Source of the DNA: Ichthyophis bannanicus
Lineage: Eukaryota; Chordata; Amphibia; Gymnophiona; Ichthyophiidae
NCBI GenBank assembly: GCA_033557465.1
Contig: CM066037.1
Span: 202,491,156 to 202,555,155 of the forward strand
Length of the DNA stretch: 64,000 bases
Direction: 5' to 3'
Shown: positions 32,391-42,750 of the stretch, one piece after another
How the letters are laid out: each line of letters begins with the position of its first letter
How positions within the stretch are numbered: position 1 is the stretch's first letter
The notes under the pieces: model-generated
Seen by the model: the letters and a program-made list of their open reading frames with translations, nothing else
Databases searched by the model: none
Told to the model about the DNA's origin: nothing
Program-made: the position numbers and the translations under genes

Positions 32391-32654
32391 TACCTTTATA
32401 TAATTACCCCCATAAACTCCAGGCAATTTTATAGCCCACCGCTTCCGCACTGTTTTATATGCAGATATGGTTTATAAAATTATTCCCTTAGCTTGTTAGT
32501 TCTTTGGGATAAGGGAATTCATAAACCTCTGTGTAATTCGCTGTAAAATGCTCTGGTTGCTATTGATATGATTCTGCAGCATGATGGAAATGCAATCAAT
32601 TTAGCAGAAATAATCAGAAAGAGGATAGAGATTAGGGATTCAAAAACTATTAAC
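32391..32654. other. BRMS1L intron sequence, downstream of exon
   Basis: No repeat or frame recognised. Contains the donor-side intron of the exon, up to the DIRS-B insertion. Confidence 0.6.
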
Positions 32655-32751
32655 CTGAGGTAATGTCAATGCTGTGACGGTCTTCTTCAAGTCTTCGGAT
32701 CTTCTCTTCAAGCTCACTTTGTACAGTATCGTATAACAGTAACTTCTCACT
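32655..32751 (-). CDS. BRMS1L: BRMS1L internal exon (97 bp)
   Basis: Minus strand reads CCTTTCCCTTCCCAG|AGTGAGAAG at the acceptor (AG at 32753-32752) and ATTACCTCAG|GTTAAT at the donor (GT at 32654-32653), with a pyrimidine-rich tract before the acceptor. The 97 bp encode 32 residues plus one base, beginning [20 protein letters not shown] and ending [12 protein letters not shown] recognise this as the coiled-coil segment of BRMS1-like protein. The paralogue BRMS1 differs in this stretch (as I recall, LGELQERIQ and LDLSS). BRMS1L is a nuclear subunit of the SIN3-HDAC co-repressor complex. No other exon of the gene is recognised in the window, so both flanking introns are long. The exon sits 265 bp from DIRS-B and about 140 bp from a LINE fragment. 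Confidence 0.9.
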
Positions 32752-32888
32752 CTGGGAAGGGAAAGGATTCACATTACTAATCAGAAACACAGTGAGTGTG
32801 GAAAACACATACAAATGCTGCCAACATATGCGTGAGAAGTCTTTGCAACACAAGAACCTTTTTATTATAAAAATGTGTTGCACAATGA

Positions 32889-34010
32889 TTACAGGATCCA
32901 AAGCAACATGAAGTAGGCCTTGTCAGATGAATCTGATCAATTTCTTTGATTAGAGGACTAGAGTGTTGGATTGGAAGAGCAGTATGTGTGACGTTTTTGG
33001 AGGTCAGCAAGGCCTTTGACATGGTTCTGCATAAAAATATGTAGACATAAACTGAGGGCTCTTGGCATAAGACCTAAAGTGCCACAGTGGACAAGAAACT
33101 GGTTGAATGAGGTAACAATGGGAAAAGATGAATGGAGTTCACTCCAAGGCAATATGCGTTACCAGGGTTGTGTCACAAATCTCAATCCTTTGTTTTAATT
33201 CAACATTTTTAAGAGATATTGTGGAAGAGCAGTCGGGAAAGGTTTGCTCTTTTACAGAGGATGCCAAAATATTTAACAGAATAATCACCCTTGAATATGT
33301 GGAAAATAATAGGAGGCATTTAGTGAAGCTTGAGGAATGGTCCAGAGAAGAAGTTCCCAATCTTTTTGATTGTGTAAACACCAAAAAGTCCAGAGAATCC
33401 ACAATTCATTTGTACCACTCTTCCTGGATCCCCTCCCTCAGCACAAAGCTTGTCCCCACTAGTCCTCATTATCTCTCTTCCCTTTTCTGTCTCCGTTAGT
33501 CTTGTGCTCTCTCTTTCTCTTGTTCTCCTCAAGCCACTCCTCATCAATCTCTCTCATTTATCTTTTCTGTGCCCTGCGGACACTCTCTAATGGTCTCACG
33601 AACATCCAGGGGTTCACAGACCACAGTTTGTGAACCACAAGTCTAAAGTATGGCAGCTAAGATTTAATGCTAAAAAACGGCATGTTTGTACATTTGGACT
33701 GCAAAAATCAAAAGGGAACAGTAGAGTATAGGCGTGAAGTTCTTCTGGGCACAAAACAAGAGCAGGATCTGTAGATATTCATATCTAACAGATATTAAAG
33801 TGACCAATAAATAGAAAAGGCAACGGCAAAAGCCAGAAGGATGCTTGGGTATACAGGGAGAACAGTCAGCAGGAAAAAGGAAGTGATATTGCTTTACATA
33901 AGCTTCTGGTGAGATCTCTTTTAGAGTAATGTGTGCAATTCTAGAGAACCTTGAAAAGGATATAAACCAGAGAGTTGATCCATAGGTCAATGGTAGGGCT
34001 TAATTTGTGC
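32889..34010 (+). pseudogene. CR1-like LINE RT fragments
   Basis: 32900-33190 translates to [14 protein letters not shown] sequence and KLRALGIRPKVPQWTRNWL (RT palm). 33200-33400 continues with FTEDAKIFNRI (a degraded FADD region). 33640-34000 carries AKARRMLGYTG and the LYISFW/NVCNS region (C-terminal domain). Frames are broken throughout. It lies in antisense to BRMS1L, within the intron upstream of the exon. Confidence 0.75.
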
Positions 34011-34795
34011 CGGAACGGAGTAGAACAGTGTTCCAGAACTTCTTCAGCCTCCACTAGGAAGTGACATCAGGGTTCATTTTGCTACCAAGAGAAACCAGTG
34101 TGCTATTGCCTCATTCAAGTTTCCATAACTCTGAAAGGAGGCTCTGCAGCAGATCAAGAGTTTCTGGTTAATATTATACCAATAATACTGCAGCTATTCC
34201 AATATAAGACAATGTCTTCTGCCTCTCCTCACCTCTTGAGCAGATGGCAGAAAAGCAGGCCAGGTCATGTGGTTGCATCATATCCTTCTCTCCCGTATTC
34301 CATAAAACTTTCCTTTAGACACTATCTCTATGGATTGTATGCAGCCAGCCATTTGAATTTCAGCACTGGAACTTCTACGCTCATTGCTTCTTAAAGTTGA
34401 TGGATGATAATTGTGCATATAGAAAAAGGGGGAAATAGAGGACAAGTATGATAGAGAGGAGAAGACAGTGCTGGGGGATGGGAAGGGAATGAGTTCACTT
34501 CTGGCCCTGGTCACACCTCCAATAGTTTACTTTTAGTTCTGGCCCAGCCCCTTCCCCGACCCTCATTTCCACTTCCTTTTTGTCTACCAGTTAAGCTCTG
34601 GTCAACATTCTCTCTAAAAGTATATGAGGACAGATATAGAGATCTAAGGGCCCATTATTCAAAGGATTTGTGCTCCTAACTTTCAAAGTTATGCTCCTAC
34701 ATTGGCCTCTTTGAAAATGCACTAGAGATGAGTGCCTAAATATTTTCTTAGAATTTCACTAAACTCCTAATTAAGGAGCATAAAAGGTGGAACAG
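34011..34795. other. unassigned intron DNA with a short dispersed repeat
   Basis: 34645-34790 has CTCCTAACTTTC, GTGCCTAAAT and CTCCTAATTAAGGAGC wording also found at 35240-35430 and 53990-54110. No frame is supported. Confidence 0.45.
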
Positions 34796-35245
34796 AATAG
34801 AAACATGATCGCAGAAACAAACCACATGTCCTATCCAGTTTGCCCTTCCATACCAATTACAATAGTCCCCTTTTTTCCTTTCCCATGCTTTCTTGAATGT
34901 ATTAACTCCACTGGGAGACTATTCCACATATCAACTACTCATTCCATAAAGAAATACTTCGGTATATTACTCCCGAGTCTATCCCCTTTCACCTTCATCC
35001 TATGTCCTCTCATAGCAGGACTTGTTTTCAATCGAAAGAAGTGCTCTTCTTGTACATTTATGCCACGGGGGTATTTAAATGTCTCTATCTTGCCTTTCCT
35101 CTAACGTATACATATTAAGATCTTTAAGTCTGTCCTCATATGCTTTATAACAAAGACCATTAACTATTTTAGTAGCCACCCTCTGTACCATCTCAACCCT
35201 GTTTATATCCTTTTGAAGGTGTGGTCTCCAGAACTGCAGTGGGGC
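34796..35245 (-). pseudogene. CR1-like LINE 3' fragment
   Basis: Minus strand at 35075-35296 reads QFWRPHLQKDINRVEMVQRV, then ATKIVNGLCYKAYEDRLKDL, the C-terminus of the same LINE family as 38900-39150. 34796-35075 continues through degraded 3' sequence. Confidence 0.75.
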
Positions 35246-35435
35246 AGATTTAGAGAGGGGAAACAAAGTTAGTAGCTTAGCACTGATTTTCAGCACTAAG
35301 CATCTAAATTAGGTTCATAAATCTAGATAAATAAATGGCAGGCCTAAATTTATGAGCACAAATTTTAAGCTCCTAAATTAGGATGAATTTCATCTGAAAA
35401 CTTAGGCGCAGTGGAGCCCAATTCAGGAAGGGGCA
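35246..35435. repeat. AT-rich dispersed repeat (CCTAAATT wording)
   Basis: Repeated CTAAATT(A/T)GG and GCTCCTAAATTAGG phrases resemble 34645-34790 and 53990-54110, suggesting remnants of one short, palindrome-rich family. Confidence 0.4.
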
Positions 35436-35713
35436 CATCCGGGTTTTTCAGAAGACTGTGTTCGTGAGGAACTAGCTAAACTAAAAGTAGACAAAGCCAT
35501 GGGTCTGGATGGGATACCTCCAAGAATACTGAGGGAAATTGAGGACATTCTAGTGGATCCACTGTCTGACCTTTTCAATGCCTCTTTGGAATTGGGAGTG
35601 GTGCCAGAGGATTGGAGAAAGGCACATGTGGTCCCTTTACACAAAAGCGGACATAAGGATCACATTGAGAACTACAGGTCGGTTAGTTTAACCTCTGTAG
35701 TTAGTAAATTAAA
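35436..35713 (+). pseudogene. host CR1-like LINE, RT fingers
   Basis: Reads EELAKLKVDKAMGLDGIPPR, ILREIEDILVDPLSDLFNAS and VPEDWRKAHVVPLHKSGHKD, ending SLTSVVSKL at the TTAA where the DNA transposon begins. Confidence 0.85.
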
Positions 35714-35865
35714 CAGGTACACTAAAAAAATTTTTTTTTAAACTGCCTCTAATGTTTCGATTGATTTTTACGTTTTTTGGTGCGCTGAATCCAAATCTGG
35801 TAACCAATTTGCTCCATCACGTACAGATTTTTTGCTACATTGGGTTAGCAGTTTGAGGTGAACGT
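35713..35865 (+). repeat. left terminal inverted repeat of the DNA transposon
   Basis: Shares, in order, ACAGGTACACTA, AAACTGCCTC, TTTTTGG, GCTGAATCCA and CCATCACGTA with the reverse complement of 38390-38542. A poly-A/T expansion near 35725-35739 offsets the alignment. Confidence 0.78.
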
Positions 35866-36310
35866 TTCAGATTGAGTGCGATCGAGATAAAAGTTTCTTG
35901 GATGAATTCTTTATACTAATTATTTAGTAGTTATTCAAATAAGAATAAAGAAAATTGTAACAAGGCAGCACATTAGAGTAATGTCAACAAAACACACTGT
36001 GATGGTAGCAAAATTGTCTGCACTTAAAACAGCCACATACATGTGCACAAACATTGAGCATATAAGAGCGAGGTTAGACACAAAGCAAAGCAAAGAAATG
36101 TGCAAAATATGTTGTACAGGTATGTATGTAAGAATAGAAAACGCAAACCGCACCATTGCAATACATGAAGACAAACACCCGATGGTGTGAAAATAAAATT
36201 CTAATAAATGAGATCCGACACTGTGGTAATAACTAGCAAATTTTTATTTCAAAGTTTAGTAAAAACACGATATTTGTCAACACAGTTTAGATTTTAAAGT
36301 CATTCTTGGG

Positions 36311-38038
36311 TCAATCAATCTCCTGGTGGGCCCGTTTCTTCTTCCCCCGAATGCTTCTCTTGGTGCGCTGCTTGGCGTATTTTTCATCTGGGGTTTCCCG
36401 CAGCAGCAACCAGCAGAAATCAGCCATCATAGTGGTGTTCCATCTTCCTTGGTACCTTCTCTCTGCGTCCTTGATGTCCTGGTGAAACCTTTCACCTTGT
36501 TCTTCACTGTACGCCCCCAGGTTTTCGGGAAAGTAGTTCACATGGGAGTGCAAGAAATGGACTTTCAGGCTCATGTTACAGCCTTGTTCTTTGAAGGCAT
36601 TGAGCATCCTGGCAACAATATCCTTATAGTTCTCATCCCGCCTGTTCCCCAAGAATTTGCGAACAACATCCTTGAAGGAATCCCAGGCTTCTTTTTCCTT
36701 CTCAGACATCGTTTCAGCGAATGCTCCATCTGAAATGAGTTTCCTTATATCAGGGCCAACAAACACTCCTTCCTTTAGCTTTGCTTCAGAAAGTCGGGGG
36801 AACTTTGAGCAAAGGTACCGAAAGCACTCACCATCTTTTGGAAGGGACTTGATGAATTGCTTAATGAGACCCAACTTAATGTGGAAAGGTGGCAATAGAA
36901 TTTTATCACGAGGTACCAAGCTCTCATGAAGAACATTTTTCTCACCGGGTCTCAAATACTCCCGAATTGGCCAGTCTTTTTTCCCCCAGTGTAGGTCACG
37001 GGCCCGGCTATCCCACAAGCAAAGGAAGCAGGGATATTTGGTGAAACCGGATTGCTGCCCTAATAGCATGGATAGAATTTTAAAGTCTCCACAAATCATC
37101 CACTTATGCTCATCATAATGAATCTTCTGAAGAATCAGGGCCAAATTCTCGTATTTTTCTTGGAGAATAACAGAGTGAGCAATAGGAACTGAAGCGAATG
37201 TGTTGCCATTATGAAGAAGAACACCTTTTATGCTGTCTTTTGACGAATCAATGAACAGCCGCCATTCAGTAGGATCATACTTGAGTTTAAACTTTTCCAT
37301 CACTCCGTATATATCGTTGCAAAATACCAAATCTTCCTCTTTGCTGAAATACTTCAAAAATTGTGTCTCGCGGTTGCGGTACCAATATAAAGTTGTTCCT
37401 GGTGACAATAGATTTTTCTGTTTAAGCCGAGAACCTAGCAGTTGGGCAGCATCTTTTGGGAGTCCTAAATCCCGGACTAAATCATTCAATTCAGCTTGAG
37501 AGAAAAGTTCAGGTTTTGGATCTGGTTCAGTTTCAAACTCGGAAGTACTGGACTCATCGGGAAAAGCCATCTGATGAGTCTCATCATGATCAGAACCGTC
37601 CACACAAATATGATCCAAAGATTTTGGTGGTTCAGGCACAGGTACTTCGTTGCTATGAGGCATAGGCCTAATTGCTGAGGGAAGGTTGGGGTAACTTATT
37701 ACGTTCTTATTTTTTAAGTTGTATCCCTTCACAATGCAAGAGCAAAAATAGCAGTCACTGCTGTGGTCTCTTTGTTCACGCCACATCATAGGTATTCCGA
37801 AACGAAATGCTTGTTTTTTACCTTTCATCCATAAGCGTAGATCTTCCTCACATGTCTTGCACACTTTGTGAGGAGCCCACGGTTTGTCTTGATCGCCTAA
37901 CTTCAAACCGAAATAGGCGAAATATACTTTTTTAATAAATGCAGAAATGTTCCTCTGCCGCTTTTTCACGGTATATTCCCCACAAATAAAACTAAAACTG
38001 TCCGGAGAGTTGACGCAACCTCTGGCTCTGTGAGCCAT
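36311..38038 (-). CDS. 575-aa probable transposase with N-terminal Cys cluster
   Basis: I start at 38036-38038 (MAHRARGCVNSPD). Upstream in-frame codons to 38290 look like translated leader. Residues 1-101 hold cysteines at 8, 19, 60/63 and 96/99/101 around CGEYTVKKRQRNISAFIKK and KVCKTCEEDLRLW, suggesting zinc-binding DNA recognition. Residues about 255-520 look like a DDE-type catalytic core: FIDSS (D264), ICGDFKILSMLLGQQSGF (D318) followed by PCFLCLWDSR (C337/C340) with H350, and SEEQGERFHQD (E512/E513). The C-terminus is basic (553-571), like a nuclear localisation signal. No stop interrupts the frame. I recall very similar uncharacterised proteins in many arthropods, Hydra and some vertebrates, but know no accepted family name. 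The catalytic assignment is inference. Confidence 0.85.
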   Translation of the reverse strand: MAHRARGCVNSPDSFSFICGEYTVKKRQRNISAFIKKVYFAYFGLKLGDQDKPWAPHKVCKTCEEDLRLWMKGKKQAFRFGIPMMWREQRDHSSDCYFCSCIVKGYNLKNKNVISYPNLPSAIRPMPHSNEVPVPEPPKSLDHICVDGSDHDETHQMAFPDESSTSEFETEPDPKPELFSQAELNDLVRDLGLPKDAAQLLGSRLKQKNLLSPGTTLYWYRNRETQFLKYFSKEEDLVFCNDIYGVMEKFKLKYDPTEWRLFIDSSKDSIKGVLLHNGNTFASVPIAHSVILQEKYENLALILQKIHYDEHKWMICGDFKILSMLLGQQSGFTKYPCFLCLWDSRARDLHWGKKDWPIREYLRPGEKNVLHESLVPRDKILLPPFHIKLGLIKQFIKSLPKDGECFRYLCSKFPRLSEAKLKEGVFVGPDIRKLISDGAFAETMSEKEKEAWDSFKDVVRKFLGNRRDENYKDIVARMLNAFKEQGCNMSLKVHFLHSHVNYFPENLGAYSEEQGERFHQDIKDAERRYQGRWNTTMMADFCWLLLRETPDEKYAKQRTKRSIRGKKKRAHQEID

Positions 38039-38389
38039 CACAAATACACAGCACTGCAAACTACAACTGTAGTGAACCACTTCGGAATAAAGCTGGATTA
38101 CGACTGAGCAAACAAAAGGTAATAATGAACTTGCAAGAAACTGAAATTTGACAGGAACGTTCATGTCGCAACCACCGTGTTTCAGCGAGCGAACGAGGCG
38201 AGGCGAACAGGAAAGAACATGCGCCAGCGCGAGTACTGGATTTAGCCCCCCGCCTCCCAATTGTCCTGTTAATGTATAAAATGAATACAAAACACTCTAA
38301 AATATCATGAGGGAGTGTTTCTAGTTAGTTAACCATTACAACCTCTATTTTGGGCCAAGAAAATAAACTGCAGTCGGCTAAAAAGAAAT

Positions 38390-38542
38390 TATGTGAACAT
38401 TCCTTATATGGGTAAGAAATCTAATTTTGCAAGAAAACATGACGTGATGGAACATTTTGGCTATTTTTCCTGGATTCAGCACCCCAAAATCTATAGGAAT
38501 CAGTTGCAAAACTGGAGGCAGTTTTTTGGTAGTGTACCTGTG
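38390..38542 (-). repeat. right terminal inverted repeat of the DNA transposon
   Basis: Inverted partner of 35713-35865. The outermost bases are TAGTGTACCTGTG. Confidence 0.78.
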
Positions 38543-39152
38543 TTATTGGAAAGGCTACTAGAGGAGAGAACAGTGAGGTTTACGGAATCAAAATGGATTG
38601 CAGGATCCGAGGTAGCATGGATTCACCAGAGGCAGGTCTTGTCAGACAAATCTGATTGATTTCTTTGACTGGGTGACCAGGGAGTTGGACCGAGGGAGAG
38701 CCCTAGATATGGTGTAGTCAGATTTCAGTAAAGCCTTTGACACCGTTCTGCACAGGTAACTTATAAACAAACTGAGCACCCTAGGGATGGCCTCTAAAGT
38801 TACTGACTGGGTTAGAAATTGGTTGAGTGGAAGGCCTTGGCATAATTGTGTCTGATAATCTTAAAGTAACAGGTAGAAAAGGCAACTGCAAAGTCCAAAA
38901 GGATGCTTGGGTGTATAGGGAGAGGAATGTCCAGCACAAAAGAGGAGGTGATAATGCCTCTGTATAAATCTCTGGTGTGACCTCATTTGGAATATTGTGT
39001 GCAATTCTGGAGACCGCACCTTCAAAAGGATATAAGCAGGTTGGATTCTGTATAGAGGGTGGCTTCTAAAATGGTTAGAGGTCTTCGTTATGAAGCATAG
39101 AAGGACAGACTTAAAGATCTTAATATGTAAACTTTAGAGAAAAGGCGGGATA
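38543..39152 (+). pseudogene. host CR1-like LINE, RT palm to C-terminal domain
   Basis: Begins ERLLEERTVRFTESKWIAGS, then a QRQVLSDKSD segment and a degraded first catalytic block (DFSKAFDTVLH-like, with stops). A deletion at about 38837 removes the YADD region. It continues KATAKSKRMLGCIGRG, IMPLYKSLV and PHLEYCVQFWRPHLQKDISR, ending where DIRS-C inserted. Confidence 0.85.
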
Positions 39153-39409
39153 GAGTAGTTACTCACCTGTAACAGGTGTTCTCCAGGAGCAGCAGAAAAG
39201 TCCTTACATATGGGTGACATCGGCGCCGACGGAACCCTCGTGTGGAGCATTTCCCCAGCTTTCAAAGAAAGCCTTTGGGAATGCAGCACGCATGCGTGGT
39301 CCCCTTCCCGCCCAAGGGTGCCATCTTGCTCAGTCTGATGACATAGCTAAAAGACAGCAAAAACCAAAATGAAGCATATGACTGCAACTCCAGGGGAGGA
39401 GGGAGGGTC

Positions 39410-39510
39410 GTGAGGACTGATTCCTGCTGCTCCTGGAGAACACCTGTTACAGGTGAGTAACTACTCTTTCTCCAGGACCAAGCAGGAAGTCAGTCCTCAC
39501 ATATGGGACT
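39410..39510 (-). repeat. DIRS-C internal complementary region
   Basis: CTGCTGCTCCTGGAGAACAC, CTGTTACAGGTGAGTAACTA and CTC|TTTCTCCAGGACCAAG join the two outer edges, as in the other copies. Confidence 0.88.
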
Positions 39511-40510
39511 TCCCAGGTCTAGGCTACCGGGAACCCTAAGCTGAAAAAATGGCTCCCTCTCAAGAGCCTCAGCATTCGTGAGAAGAATATCCTCTGAGAA
39601 CGCCCCCGTACGGTAGCCCAACACAAGGGCCGGAGGGTAGGAATTGCCTAAACCTCAAAGAGATTACGGAGTACCACCTGTCCGAAAGCACTGTCCCTTC
39701 GGGACTCTCTCTCGAGGCAGTAATGGGCTGCAAACGTCTGGCTTGAAGACCAAGTAGCGACCCAGCAGATGTCTGCCAACGGAACAGAGCGGAGATGAGC
39801 TACTGACGCAGCTTTCGCCCTGACATGGTGGGCTGTGACTCAACCCTGCAAGGGGAGGTCGGCTGCCTTGTACGCTCAGGCGATACAATCTGCTACCCAA
39901 GTGGACAACGTACAATTGGAGACAGGTAACCCCATCTTATTAGGGTCAAAAAAGACAAAGAGCTGAGTTGCCCTTCGATGCCCCCGCGTACGTTCTATGT
40001 AAAAAGACAACGCCAACTTACAGTCCAGGGTATGCAAAACTGTTTCAGCCCAGCTGGTATGCGGCCTGGGAAAGAAGGTCGGAAGAACCACCTCCTGGTT
40101 GAAGTGAAAAGAGGAGACCACTTTTGGAAGGAAATTTGGATGAGTCCTTAGGACCACCCTGTTCCTATAGAACCGTGTATACAGTCTATCCGAAACCAGA
40201 GCTTGTGGTTCACTCACACGTCTGGCCGAGGTAAGAACCACCAGAAAGAGCGCTTTCCAAGAGAGGAAGCGCAAATGGCAAGTAGCCATCCACTCAAACG
40301 GTGGGTGAGTAAGTTGCTGCAAGACCACATTCAAATACCACTCAGTTGCCGGTGGACGAACCGGAGGCTTGAGTAGAAGCAGACCTCTGAGAAATCTGGA
40401 CACCAAGGGGTGAACCGACAAGAGACTGCCCTTCCACCGGTGAGTGGTGCAATGACAGAGCACTGAGGTGGACCCGAACAGAGTTAGACTTAAGGCCTAG
40501 GTCTGACAGG

Positions 40511-41277
40511 TTTATGTTTATGTTTAATCATTTGATATACCGCTCAGGCCAAGGCATCAGAGCGGTTTACAATACGATATCATTTGAGAAAATATGAAAG
40601 GAATGCCATTTATGAGATAGGACAGAATAGAGGACAGAAACAGTCAAAGAGATAAGAGAAGGAGAAGGAACAGCAGGTTACCACAATAAACGAGTATGAC
40701 AAACCAGTCCACGTCTTCAATATAACCTTCAGTGCAGACGCCACGGTCCAACGCCTAAGGGCCACGCCAAAGGGCCCTCTGGCGCGGGCCCGCAAGGCGC
40801 GGGCGCGCCCTCCGAAGCAGCGGTTTTCAGCCGTTGTTAATGGCTGCTGATAGGTAGGCTGGAGGGGGAAGGAGGGGCTCCCACTCACACCTCCGCTGAC
40901 ATTGCTGCTCTCCTGCGCGCCCTCCGAAGCGGCGGTTTTCAGCCGTTGTTAATGGCTGCTGATAGGCAGGCTGGAGGGGGAAGGAGGGGCTCCCACTCAC
41001 ACCTCTGCTGACATTGCTGCTCTCCTGCGCGCCCTCCGAAGCGGCGGTTTTCAGCCGTTGTTAATGGCTGCTGATAGGCAGGCTGGAGGGGGAAGGAGGG
41101 GCTCCCACTCACACCTCCGCTGACATTGCTGCTCTCCTGCGCGCCCTCTGAAGTGGCGGTTTTCAGCCGTTGTTAATGGCTGCTGATAGGCAGGCTGGAG
41201 GTGGAAGGAGGGGCTCCCACTCACACCTCCGCTGACATTGCTGCTCTCCTGCGCGCCCTCCGAAGGCACAAGGCACA
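40511..41277 (-). mobile_element. ORF-less LINE-B-like derivative with 112-bp monomers
   Basis: On the minus strand: four tandem 112-bp monomers (about 40806-41262), a GC-rich block (40752-40811), about 200 bp of unique body, then a 3' hairpin GTAAACCGC/GCGGTATAT (40534-40570) and a TAAACATAAA tail. The GC-rich block contains CGCCTAAGGGCCACGCCAAA and its continuation exactly as in LINE-B at 50399 onward. Tail, block and monomer array are in the same order as in LINE-B, but the whole protein region is absent. It interrupts the DIRS-C recombinase. Confidence 0.8.
40806..41267. repeat. 112-bp tandem array, about 4 copies
   Basis: GGAGGGGGAAGGAG recurs at 40861, 40973, 41085 and (as GGAGGTGGAAGGAG) 41197, a period of 112. 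Units are nearly identical and begin GCGCGCCCTCCGAAG. Confidence 0.93.
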
Positions 41278-41699
41278 AGGCAAGAGAAAGGATCTTCATT
41301 GCGCTGAACACACCATACCGTAAACCTACACCACTTGAGGGCATAGGACTTTCTGGTGGACTGCCTCCTAGAGGCCAAGACCACCTCCTCAACTTCCTTA
41401 GGTAGAAGTAAGGGAGCTAGTACTATCCTTTCAGCAGCCAGGCCATCAGATTGAGGGACCTGAGATTGGGGTGCGGAAGGGAACCCTGATCCTGTGACAG
41501 GAGATCGTGTTGCAACCCCAGAGGAAATGGGGTTTCCACCGCCAGCTGCAGCAGAAGTGGAAACCACGGCTGCCTCGGCCATCTGGGAGCTACCAGAATC
41601 ACTAAGGCCTTGTCCTGGAGAATCTTGAACAGAGTTCAGGCCACCAGGGGCGTGGGAGGAAACGCATACAGGAGGCCCGTAGACCAAGAGATCAGAAAA

Positions 41700-42750
41700 G
41701 CATCCGCTGCTATCCGCAGGGGATGTGGCTGTGGAACAGAAACTGGGCAGCTGACGGTTTAGTGGACTTGCAAAGAGATTGATGGATGGAAGTCCCCAGC
41801 GAAGGAAGATTTGCTGGACCACCAATGGATTCAACTGCCATTCGTGAGGCTAGAGAATCCTGCTTAGCTTGTCTGCTAGGAAATTCTCCTGACCAGGTAG
41901 ATAAACAGCTTTGAGAAACATGCCTTGATTGACTGCAAAGGAACACAGGGCCAGTGCCTCCCGACATAGGAGCATGAACCCCGTGCCCCCTTGTTTGTTC
42001 AGGTAGAACATTGCCACTTGATTGTCCGTCTGAACTAGGACAGACTGGTGAGATAGGGCATGAGAAAATGTTTGTAGCGCTAAGCGGATTGCTCACAGCT
42101 CCAAAAGACTGATTTGCTGCATGGCCTCCCGAGGAGACCACCGGCCTTGAGTGCACATGCCCTGGCAATGTGCACCCCAGGACATTAAGGAAGCATCGGT
42201 CATCAGCACCCTTGTGTGTGCTGGAGCCTGAAAGGGTACCCCCCTGAGAAGGTTCGGGAGATGCAGCCACCACTGTAAGGAGTCCAAAAGTGGTTTGGAC
42301 ACCTCTACTCTGTCTCGGAGACCACCTGTGGCCTGCGTCCACCAAGCTCTGAGGCACCATTGAGTAGGCCGCATGTGCAGGCGGGCGTTGGGAGTCACAT
42401 GCACCGTGGATGCCATGTGGCCCAATAGCCGCAGGTATTGCCTGGCGGATACATGAGAACCGCTGTGGAACTGGTTGGCCAAGTCCATCAGTCTATGAGC
42501 CCTGTCCTCGGGCAAGAAGGCCCTTGCCTGAAGGGTGTCTAATCTTGCTCCTATAAATTCTAGGTTCTGAGAGGGGAGCAAAGTGGACTTTGCGTAGTTT
42601 ATGACAAAGCCCAGATGCTGAAGAAGAGAGACAGTGCAAGAGTGGCTTGTCATGCTTCCTGGGGAGACTGACCCCTGATGAGCCAGTCGTCCAGGTATGG
42701 GAAGACGAAAACTAGCTGATTCCTGAGATAAGCCGCCACCACCAATACAG
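41700..42750 (-). pseudogene. DIRS-C reverse transcriptase (second half)/RNase H
   Basis: FPYLDDWLI is encoded near 42676-42705, followed by LLQHLGFVINYAKSTLLPSQ, NLEFIGARLDTLQARAFLPE, and RNase H VLMTDASLMSWGAHC and LLEL. TDNQVAMFYLNKQGGTG and IDLFASPLNRQLPSFCS follow in shifted frames. The RT fingers are lost in the deletion ending at about 42751. Confidence 0.86.

Larger units (their letters stand above)
35714..38542 (-). mobile_element. DNA transposon with long imperfect TIRs and one intact ORF
   Basis: Left end ACAGGTACACTA (35713-35724) and right end TAGTGTACCTGTG (38530-38542) are inverted. Similarity continues inward with CTGCCTC, GCTGAATCCA and TCCATCACGT in the same order on both sides, about 120-150 bp in all. 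The target is the host LINE sequence AAATTAATGG: TTAA precedes the left end and TTAT follows the right end, suggesting a TTAA duplication with one change. The only gene is the 575-codon minus-strand frame 36311-38038. Confidence 0.82.
39655..41460 (-). pseudogene. DIRS-C tyrosine recombinase, interrupted
   Basis: The frame 39876-40463 carries PLVSRFLRGLLLLKPPVRPP, LTSARRVSEPQALVSD (catalytic Arg; SEL changed to SEP) and HTLDCKLALSFYIER, then a stop. Below it the HHVRAKAASVAHL (HxxR) and FAAHYCLERESRRDSA (HY) motifs are still readable. The N-terminal part (ASRRQSTRKSYALKWCRF) lies beyond the 40511-41277 insert. Confidence 0.88.

Noticed and set aside
32655..32751. Assignment to BRMS1 instead of BRMS1L
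   Set aside because: Residues such as [12 protein letters not shown] and SIDITS fit BRMS1L. BRMS1, as I remember it, differs in these positions.
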